Positions 57,001-64,000 of a stretch of 64,000 bases of DNA are shown piece by piece. Every line of letters starts with the position of its first letter. The first letter of the stretch is position 1. The notes beneath the pieces were generated by a model. It was not told where the DNA came from and did no database searches. It saw only the letters and a list, made by a program, of their open reading frames with translations. Source of the DNA: Plasmopara viticola (lineage: Eukaryota; Oomycota; Peronosporomycetes; Peronosporales; Peronosporaceae); NCBI GenBank assembly GCA_001695595.3, contig MBPM02000020.1:248001-312000 (forward strand), read 5' to 3'. A program made the position numbers and the translations under genes.

Positions 57001-57775
57001 ACAGTCGGCTGCGCACTCCGAGTGAAAAGTATGCCAGCGTTAAGGGCTTCATATGTCTATGCGTACTTGAATGACGACATGCACCGGGAGATGCTACTAA
57101 GACAGTAGCTGTGATTGAAGGTTGGAAGTGTATCTCACGACAACTGGATATGTCTTAATAGTAGACAACGAGCTGAAACCTATCAAATTTGTACCAATGA
57201 CAGAAATTATAATGTGCATTACCTTCGATTTTTTTATCAGCAAAGAACGCTTCGCTCTCAGCGAACACGACCTATTCAAAAAGATGCTGTTGAGGTGCCG
57301 TGCGACGATACAAGCCCGCCAAAACTTTTAAGAGATACTGCGGACCGCGCCCCTACCATGACTTACCTGCTGCGCGAAAGTGCACAAAGTGTTGTCCTGT
57401 GAAACCTTAAAGTCCGCATGGCAGAATTAAGGACAGTGGAGTTCTCTTCAATACCTGACTGCTTTAAATAAAAAAAAGTTATGCCTCGTAAAAACGCACC
57501 AAAACGGCCGATGAAAAATTGACTAATCCAGCAATTTTTTGATATTCCCCAAACCGAAGTCAATCAATTCCCTAAAACTGCATTTCTGCATGAGCATAGG
57601 AACAAATGCAACACCACATAAAAGCAAATGGTTTTAGATATGATAGCAAGAGTAGTGTACAAATGCAAAAGCAGCAGCTTCCAAACGACTGCTTAGTTGC
57701 TACACAGCTTCAGCAATCAGCTTAAGCTTTGCCTGTCAGGAAGCTGCTGCTGTCGCAAGCGACGTATACAAAGCA
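54001..57775. other. Gene-poor sequence left of the second gene island
   Basis: Only short frames without domains (for example 55304-55597 minus, 55736-55948 plus, 57115-57402 plus). No repeat, tRNA or LTR edge was recognised. The last ~150 bp are the 3' flank of the expansin-like gene. Confidence 0.4.
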
Positions 57776-59719
57776 TCAAAATGGCTGACCTGTTATGTTG
57801 TGGTGTCGTCCTGTCTTCTTAGCGTAAGGATAGCCGAGTATGCTCAGAGACTCGCGGCTGTAGCCACCACTCTCACGCGTTGAACCTATGTTGGGCTGCG
57901 CTGAGGCCGAATCCCTGTTCTGGTGCACGGCAGAGACAGATGCAAAGTTGTCCGTCGTGGAGTCTGTTATACTATCAGCCTCCGTCAATCCGCTTAGTTG
58001 CGCGCTCAGGGAATGATTATCGGCAGCAGGAGGTGGACTTGACTGCTGTAGTGTGTTGTTCGCAAGAAGTTCCTGGTTGGTCGAACGTGGCGCCGACGCG
58101 TAGCTATCCGCGTCAGACAAGACGGAGTCAATTGTGTAGCGACCCGAATTCAGGCCTGACGCTCTCATCGAGTTTTGCTGAAAACTCGGGCGACTCAAGC
58201 TTGTAACTTGAACATAGCTCTCAGGAGAAGTCACTGTACTGGCGTACGGGTCACCTGCACTATACGGTGCGAGTGACGACTGGGAGCCTAAGTGACGAGA
58301 AATATCCATTGTAGCGCGAGCTTCCGACTCACGCATGTCATCAATGTCAAAGCTTGAGCGGTCTTCTTCATCGTCCTCATTGTACTGCTGAAAATTTGTG
58401 TTGGGAGCTTGACGGGGCGCAACAGGAGCGGATACCGTGGGAGGAGCCCTCACGTTCAACATGGAAGAGTGGCAAGGGCTTGTGGCCACGTTGTTGCTGT
58501 ACGCATAGGTTGGAGCAACATAGACGGCTTCCACCGAAGGCGAAGACTCTACGGACGAGTCGTGCGAAAAAGAGTTTGACGAGCGATCAAAAGCCAATGG
58601 CGACGACGAGTCCACAGCAGTCGATGCGGCAACAACAGAGGTAGGAACAGTCATAGCAGGGAACTCAGAATGCATGGCGGGCGCCTCGTCCAAGCTCTTT
58701 ACACTTACCCGCGCACTCAGAGCTTTAGAGCTGGCCGCGGGTGAAAAAGATTCAGCATAGTCAACCGTAGGCGATGCTGGCCGCTGGTGGTTATCAAGAT
58801 CATCGGGATGTGTCGCGGCAGTTGTGGCGGTTGTCTTCAGTTTGTTCGAAGGGGACAGGTACTGGTTTTCCACGTCGTTTCCAGAATCTTCGAAGTCCTT
58901 GGCTGAACGCTTGCGACGTCGGATCATGATGACTGAGCCCACAATAACCAGCAAAGCAGCTACACTACCAATAATTCCGCCAATAACACCAGCATTGGAC
59001 GAGCTAGAAGAATTTCCGGTAACACCGTCAGCCGTCGATGCCGAATTAAATTGCACGCTCGATGTCGCACATCCGGACGTGTTAGAAAAAGCAAAAGTGC
59101 TGTCGAGCGTCTCGCCATCGTCCGACGTGACTGAAAATCGAACGTTCTGGTACCATGTCGTAGAGGTCGATCCAGGATTGGCCGAAAAAAGGAAGCTTGA
59201 GGACGTGCTAGTGGCTGGAATATCTTCTATTGTCACGCTCGAAATGACTTTTTGTGAGTTATAAAATTGCAGCGGCACGTAAGTGGCTGAGGCACCTTCC
59301 ATCAGACAGGCACTGATGTCGCCCGACATCAGCGATGTAGGGCACGTGCCAAACCGATACGAGACAATGCTCGTTGTGTCTGTTGCGTCAATGTTCAGTG
59401 CGGCCATCGAATCAGCCGATAGCTTTAACGTGCCAGAGGTGCAGCCATCACATACGTCTAGTACATAAGCAGTGGTAGTCACGGACGGGTCGTCGTCACG
59501 CGAGACGATAATGCATCGAGCACAGGCGTCGTTAAGTGAGGAGTCTGTGCTTGGCACAGAAGCGTAAAACTTAAAATTGTCCGATGACTCCGAAATACCT
59601 TTAAGACGGCACGTCCCGAACGTCGGATCATCGATGTTATAAACGGACACGACGCCCGAGGCGATGACTACTTCAGCTGCCACTGCCGCGATTGCAGCAA
59701 AATTTGTCCAGCCTCGCAT
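57776..59719 (-). CDS. Predicted single-pass membrane protein with expansin-like (double-psi barrel) ectodomain
   Basis: 647 aa, intron-free. It has a signal peptide (residues about 1-24). The expansin/barwin-like ectodomain (about 28-130) is marked by TFGTCRLKG, CARCIIVSRDDD, AYVLDVCDGCTSGTLKLSAD and VSYRFGTCP, the Cys and Asp pattern of double-psi beta-barrel domains. A second beta-rich part (about 130-225) resembles the expansin C-terminal domain in position. A Ser/Asn-rich stalk with NTS and NSS sequons leads to a transmembrane helix (about 245-266, VIGGIIGSVAALLVIVGSVI) with stop-transfer RRRKR. A ~380-residue Ser/Pro-rich cytosolic tail follows, with many SP and SY motifs. It could loosen or sense cell-wall polysaccharide and pass a signal inward. 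The enzyme role is not shown. It is divergent from DR1 (474 bp). Confidence 0.85.
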   Translation of the reverse strand: MRGWTNFAAIAAVAAEVVIASGVVSVYNIDDPTFGTCRLKGISESSDNFKFYASVPSTDSSLNDACARCIIVSRDDDPSVTTTAYVLDVCDGCTSGTLKLSADSMAALNIDATDTTSIVSYRFGTCPTSLMSGDISACLMEGASATYVPLQFYNSQKVISSVTIEDIPATSTSSSFLFSANPGSTSTTWYQNVRFSVTSDDGETLDSTFAFSNTSGCATSSVQFNSASTADGVTGNSSSSSNAGVIGGIIGSVAALLVIVGSVIMIRRRKRSAKDFEDSGNDVENQYLSPSNKLKTTATTAATHPDDLDNHQRPASPTVDYAESFSPAASSKALSARVSVKSLDEAPAMHSEFPAMTVPTSVVAASTAVDSSSPLAFDRSSNSFSHDSSVESSPSVEAVYVAPTYAYSNNVATSPCHSSMLNVRAPPTVSAPVAPRQAPNTNFQQYNEDDEEDRSSFDIDDMRESEARATMDISRHLGSQSSLAPYSAGDPYASTVTSPESYVQVTSLSRPSFQQNSMRASGLNSGRYTIDSVLSDADSYASAPRSTNQELLANNTLQQSSPPPAADNHSLSAQLSGLTEADSITDSTTDNFASVSAVHQNRDSASAQPNIGSTRESGGYSRESLSILGYPYAKKTGRHHNITGQPF

Positions 59720-60193
59720 GAATAGATAAGGAGATGTAAAAGTATCAGCTACGCCGTGCTTCGTCAGTGGATATACCGCTTTTGCTTGAAGGCTGACGGT
59801 CGATAGGAAGAACCGCGGTACAATACGGAGCTACAGAAGGTAGGTCACTAGGCGCTTTTTCGGTTGTGTGTCGAACGCTGTCATTGTTTGAGCTGGCTAC
59901 TCCCGGGTGGCTGCTACCACCGACAGTATAGAGAGTCGGCAGAGGATGCAGCTGCTCAACTACCAAATTTTAGTATGAAAGATGGTCATGCATCAGTGAA
60001 AAACATATGAGCTTGCGAGTCTGCGAAAATTAGATGTATAAGACATTGAATAGAATTCGCAATCGGAAGTGCCAAGGCTTCCAGAATAAAAGAGTGTACA
60101 TTTCGGGACGCTATATTGTACATTATATACGTAGCTTATTAATAGTAACGTGTGTAATGGAGTACACTATATGTGGCTGACAATTAACTGATA
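59720..60193. promoter_or_regulatory. Divergent promoter region of the expansin-like gene and DR1
   Basis: 474 bp between two divergent genes. A minus frame (59745-59966, 73 codons) directly upstream of the expansin-like ATG is probably 5' UTR. No core promoter box was identified with confidence. Confidence 0.45.
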
Positions 60194-60864
60194 ATGGCAT
60201 TGCCAAAAGGTGAGGTCGTTATGGATACGCGATCGCAGATAGCAGGATTTTTAATGTGAGCACGTGGATCGGCATGAGCAGGTTTCATTAAAAATACATT
60301 GCGAGAGGTGGTTGGTGACGACGTGTCGATCTCCCAAGAGACAATCGACTGGATCAATGAGTGCGCTGGAGGTCGAGCGGCTATACCATTCTTTCACGCA
60401 ACCCTCTGTATAAAGGGTTGCTAATACTAATTTTTGCTATCGCAGAGCTATTACAAGTGATTGGAAAGGAGGCCAACATAGTTGCAGAGAAATCTGCAAC
60501 GAAAGAAAACTATCGCATTTCTCAGGAACATGTAATGGAAGCACTGAAGGTAACAGCGCGTGGTTTGGATCATCAGGGAAGGGTCTTTTTTCATCGATGC
60601 CTGGTGCAGAATTTCGGGATGCAACGCTACTTGAATGAGATCAAGAAGCTTCTAGGATCGAAGGAGCTTGAGGCGCAGGCAAGGATGTATCTAGCCTATT
60701 GAATACCATTCTGTTCGCTGACAACGTCGATGTAGCAGAAAAAGAAGGAACGGGTAACATCACGGAGAGCGGCCGCGAAGTCTGCGTCGCGTGACGAGTT
60801 GCTGGCTGAACAGATGGCACTGTTTAAGCAAGCTTCATTGAAGGCAAACAAGGAGGGGTGGTAA
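60194..60864 (+). CDS. DR1: Negative cofactor 2 beta (DR1), histone-fold TBP regulator
   Basis: NC2-beta pairs with NC2-alpha (DRAP1) through H2B-like histone folds, binds TBP on DNA and blocks TFIIA/TFIIB entry. Reconstructed exons: 60194-60209 (16 nt), 60282-60371, 60446-60549, 60610-60678, 60739-60864, giving 134 aa. The product starts MALPK then GFIKNTLREVV (LPK-start of the DR1 histone fold). It continues with INECAGELLQVIGKEANIV, YRISQEHVMEALK and FGMQRYLNEIKKLL, and ends in the acidic/basic coiled tail SASRDELLAEQMALFKQ. Introns are 72, 74, 60 and 60 bp. All are GT-AG except the last, which uses CAG/GCAAGG, a GC-AG intron. A plain open frame at 60361-60702 across the locus misses both ends and reads two introns. 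It is convergent with the next gene (93 bp). Confidence 0.9.
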
Positions 60865-60957
60865 CATATAAATTGATTAAGGTGACAATAATAATTGTTG
60901 CAACTAGAACATAGTAAGTTTATCTTGTAATCTTATAAGCACAGAAAGGTACTATGA

Positions 60958-62535
60958 TCACTTAAATTGAACAATGACGCCTCGATGATCAGATGCATAG
61001 ATCGGGCTGGACGCATGCAGCATGCCGACATCTTTCGAGAAATTTCTTGTATCTTCAGTGGGCTTTTGGCCAATGATCTCACACTCTTTAACTTGTCCTT
61101 CACCACGGTACATAACAAAATCGATGCGTTTTGATGGACTGTCGCTAGGAAATGTGAACTTGTGTTGACGATCGTTTGGGTCTAAAGACTGAGGCTCGGG
61201 CTCTGAGTGCTTTTCCAGCCAGGCGTCCTTCATGTCTGTCATCTGGCCAAAAAGTTCTGCTTTCCCACTAAGGAAGCGAATACCGCGAGATTGGGGCTCC
61301 GAATTCAGGTCACCGAGCAAAATCTGTGCTATTCCTTTGCCTTGGCGCATATACTTCCAAACTTCCACCATCGTCTGTTCTCTTGACCGCTCGCTCAGCG
61401 ACAGATGCGTCACGTACACATCGATGGTTCCCCAATCAGGATATTCGATTGCTGCGTGAAGGCACAATCGCTGGTGTAAGTCGTTTGGATCATTCGGGTC
61501 GCGACCCAACAGCAAGTAATCTGTACTACGAATGGGGTACTTGGAAAAGACTGCAGGGCCCTCTTCGATGCGTTCATAAGGCATTTTCGAGTTAATATAG
61601 CTCATAGCCGCTTGGTATACGTATTGATAACCTGGAAGGCGATCAGCCAAATGCTTCACCTGCGCATGATTGCCTGGGTCTCCAAAAACTCCGTCGTAGC
61701 GTACTTCCTGGAAGCCGATAATATCAGCTTGAGCGTCTTTAACAAAATTCACGAGATGATCTAGCCGCTTCGTATACTGATTCCACCGACGTTTAAGGCC
61801 GTATACGCCTGATGGTGGATTTGTATTCCAGATGTTATACGACAAGATACGCGGTCCTGAAAGGGCAACGGGGCAATTGCTTTCACTAGGGTGGCATTTA
61901 ATAGCCCTCTCTACTTCCGCATCAATTATTGGTGTGAAAGTGTGCTGAAACACATTGTGCTCCGATTCGCGATCCAGTGCCACGACTATTCGGTGCCTCA
62001 AATTGAATTTGTCATCCTCTAGTGTTAGATAGAAATTGTAGCCGAACGTAACGCGACTCGTAAAGTGAAAAGGATGACCATTGGCTCCGGAACTTTCCTG
62101 AAGAATGGACATTTCCGATTCGCCATTGTCTCCTGTCACCTTTAACGGAAAAATCGTCGCCTGTACCAGTTTAAGTGCTGGTGACACGTGGACGTTGGCA
62201 CGCGTTTTAATAGATTTGATAGCTTCCTGGAATGCCATCTGAATGGCAGAGTCGGTGGCTGGATCTTCTAAGAATATGGGGTCAAACAAGACGCTCCCGT
62301 ACAGCAATGCGTTGGTATGAGAATCGTTCTTCTGGAGCTCAAAAAGATCTATTGGCTCAAAGCTTTGGGGCTTTAAGTGAGTTCCTTCGGGCTGCGATGA
62401 CAGATATCTACCTGTGAAACGTGCACCACCTGCAAGTGGCGGCCAATAATTCCATTGCGGCAAGTTTTCGAATGGATGCTGAGCTGCAACGAACTTGTCG
62501 ATAAGCCCTACTAGAAGCAGCGCGCGAATCGCCAT
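60958..62535 (-). CDS. Secreted endonuclease/exonuclease/phosphatase-fold enzyme (sphingomyelinase-like or nuclease-like)
   Basis: 525 aa, intron-free. A hydrophobic N-terminus (MAIRALLLVGLIDKFVAAQ) is a likely signal peptide. Residues ~20-225 form an N-terminal region of unknown type. The C-terminal ~300 residues have every catalytic box of the EEP fold: SYNIWN (Asn about 233), GFQEVR (Glu277), THLSLSER (about 376-383), LGDLNSEP (Asp409, Asn411), KRIDFVMY (about 470) and SDHRGV (Asp516, His517). Such enzymes hydrolyse phosphodiester bonds in nucleic acids, sphingomyelin or phosphoinositides with Mg2+. The substrate cannot be told from the sequence. A secreted form in a plant pathogen could act in the apoplast or on host membranes; this is inference. 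It lies on the same strand as the next gene, 324 bp apart. Confidence 0.85.
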   Translation of the reverse strand: MAIRALLLVGLIDKFVAAQHPFENLPQWNYWPPLAGGARFTGRYLSSQPEGTHLKPQSFEPIDLFELQKNDSHTNALLYGSVLFDPIFLEDPATDSAIQMAFQEAIKSIKTRANVHVSPALKLVQATIFPLKVTGDNGESEMSILQESSGANGHPFHFTSRVTFGYNFYLTLEDDKFNLRHRIVVALDRESEHNVFQHTFTPIIDAEVERAIKCHPSESNCPVALSGPRILSYNIWNTNPPSGVYGLKRRWNQYTKRLDHLVNFVKDAQADIIGFQEVRYDGVFGDPGNHAQVKHLADRLPGYQYVYQAAMSYINSKMPYERIEEGPAVFSKYPIRSTDYLLLGRDPNDPNDLHQRLCLHAAIEYPDWGTIDVYVTHLSLSERSREQTMVEVWKYMRQGKGIAQILLGDLNSEPQSRGIRFLSGKAELFGQMTDMKDAWLEKHSEPEPQSLDPNDRQHKFTFPSDSPSKRIDFVMYRGEGQVKECEIIGQKPTEDTRNFSKDVGMLHASSPIYASDHRGVIVQFK

Positions 62536-62859
62536 TTTGTGTCAACCCGATAATAATATCCAGTGTAAATTGACGCAAAATTTGACAAAAAAAGTTATAC
62601 TGGCTCAATCTTTATGTTGTATACGACACCGCTAACGTGTCAATGCAACTAGGAGTTAAGAAGTGCTCGACTACTTTGAGAATTAATGTGAATGCTCGTA
62701 TCATTGGATCTGTCAATTATCTTGACCTTGTGCCCCGAAAGATCTTGCCATTGCTTGTCACCGCATTCATACTGACAGCAGTGCATTCGCCGTTTCCGGT
62801 CAAAGCCTACGATCGTGCAATTGTACCAGCAGTCATATCTGTACATTATACGCAAAACA
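62536..62859. other. Intergenic region between two minus-strand genes
   Basis: Holds the promoter of the EEP-fold gene and the 3' end of the coiled-coil gene. Short plus frame 62637-62951 overlaps it but has no domain. Nothing else was seen. Confidence 0.5.
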
Positions 62860-64000
62860 TCAAGTGCATGACTCTTCATCATGGACGAAAAAAAAAACGC
62901 ACCGAAACTTGTACACGCTCAGCTCCAGCCCAATGTCGCGCGCCGAATTAACAACAGCATTTACAAGCTGATTACTCTCACCATGACTAGTTTCGATGGC
63001 TTCTATTGTTGATACTCGCCTCAGCGCTGTTTGTTTTTCCTTGCACGATGCAGGATAGTTGTATGGAGATGTCGCACGAAACTTTTTCAAAGCTTTCAAT
63101 CCTTTATGTCCTTTGCGCAAGATGGGAGTTAGTATCGATTGCGATGAAGAAGCTTGACGATCTGCTTGCTTGCTGTCTTCCCCATTCGATCGGAATAAAT
63201 TCTTCTTTGATAAGTTGTGCTGCTGATTATCAGTCATTTTTTTTTTCAAATGCCTCTTTTCGGACACACAAATGACCCCGTCATCGTTGGCTAGAACATT
63301 GGCCCGGGATGAAGTTGACTGCTTTTGTAAATTATTTGAACTCGGAATTTTGTGTGTAGAGGTGGACGGGGCTCGAAATAGCCCAGAGTCCGATGCAGAA
63401 GAGCCAATACGAAGTGTATGGACCAAAGCTTGGCTCATCTGAGTGTAAGGACGACGTTTCATTTCCCTTTCGCCTACAGATAATGGTAAATGTTGCTTCG
63501 CTTGAGATATCACCATCTTCGTCTCCAGCTCGATACAGCGATCCAATTCGGCGTCATTATGGTAATCGATATTTTTTTCACACATCGGACATTATTCCTC
63601 ACTTACATCTGAGCACGAATCACTACCTTGGTTGTCCCTTTCGCCAGACACAACCAAAAATTGTCGCTCGAGCTCTCGCCGTTCTGCTTGAATTTCTTGT
63701 AGCAAAGCCTCCTCTTCCTTCGCGGCTTGTTCAAATTCCTCATTATTCCTATCCAAATTTACTGGTTTCGCGCCAAGCGCCTCTAGGTCAAATCGCAATT
63801 TGTTCAATTTCAAAGAATAAGTCGGCTGGTCCTCAACTCCTTGGAGACTATACCGATCAGCAGCAGGTGCAATCGTAGGTGTGTTTGCTAAATTTGTGAT
63901 TTGATCCCAACTTGTCCTTTCTCGAATTTCGCACTTTTGGTTGAGAGAAGGTTTCTGGAAATTCTCAATGGTGTGTCGAAGCTTTTGGTTTTCAGCAACG
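62860..64000 (-). CDS. Partial gene with coiled-coil region, C-terminal part only
   Basis: The gene enters from the right edge on the minus strand. The first part in view (64000 to about 63607) is open from the window edge: AENQKLRHTIENFQK, then LKLNKLRFDLEALGAKP and FEQAAKEEEALLQEIQAERR, a strong heptad coiled coil ending in a Ser/Asp-rich piece. A donor-like GTAAGT is at 63606-63601. The second part (to 62860) reads EREMKRRPYTQMSQALVHTL and a basic, Ser-rich tail with TPILRKGHKGLKALKKFR. The intron acceptor is uncertain. A pyrimidine-rich one at 63474 does not keep phase, and one near 63520 does. No known family recognised. A cytoskeletal or centrosomal role is only a possibility. Confidence 0.6.

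Noticed and set aside
60361..60702. ORF of 113 codons taken as a stand-alone gene
   Set aside because: It reads through introns of DR1 and lacks its first two exons and last exon. The spliced model explains the locus better.

Overview
The window looks like a plant-pathogenic oomycete genome of the Phytophthora / downy-mildew kind. The evidence is compact eukaryotic genes with 55-98 bp introns, a Gly-rich PEX13 with no SH3 domain in view, and long gene-poor tracts filled with decayed Ty1/copia, Ty3/gypsy and LINE copies. No RXLR or Crinkler effector motif was seen. The species assignment is an inference.

Layout. Positions 1-36 kb are gene-poor. They hold a copia stub (1-375), a degenerate ~100-bp tandem satellite (about 373-1566), a gypsy RT relic (about 3300-3700) and a tRNA-Ser(UGA) gene (4503-4583). 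A 4.8-kb non-LTR retroelement (4584-9404) sits flush against the tRNA 5' end with a 16-bp target duplication. Then come a solo LTR (about 10900-11275), a copia relic (about 12385-12600) and a tandem copia array LTR-int-LTR-int-LTR (12929-21335). Positions 21.3-36 kb contain only relics, including a gypsy integrase remnant (about 32850-33660).

A dense gene island lies at 36.0-45.7 kb. It carries PEX1 (13 exons reconstructed), a SEP-UBX p47/p37-type Cdc48 cofactor, RMI2, a membrane-anchored two-thioredoxin PDI, a MOCS2A-type sulfur carrier and PEX13. Two peroxisome-import factors and a Cdc48/p97 adaptor therefore sit within 10 kb. A short SINE-like insertion with an 11-bp target duplication and a perfect 27-bp inverted repeat lie between genes of the island.

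Positions 45.7-57.7 kb are again gene-poor, with a gypsy RT/RNase H relic at about 49940-51080 and an unidentified coding relic at about 46850-48230.

A second island lies at 57.8-64 kb. It has a predicted single-pass membrane protein with an expansin-like (double-psi barrel) ectodomain, NC2-beta/DR1 (5 exons, one GC-AG intron), a secreted endonuclease/exonuclease/phosphatase-fold enzyme, and a partial coiled-coil gene running off the right edge.

Several real genes are split by introns, so their exon structures here were derived by hand from splice signals, reading phase and family resemblance. No new defence or CRISPR-like system was found. The most unusual features are the tRNA-abutting LINE, the tandem copia array whose two copies share a changed RT catalytic box and differ in TGACGTCA-box number between LTRs, the perfect palindrome, and the expansin-like receptor architecture.
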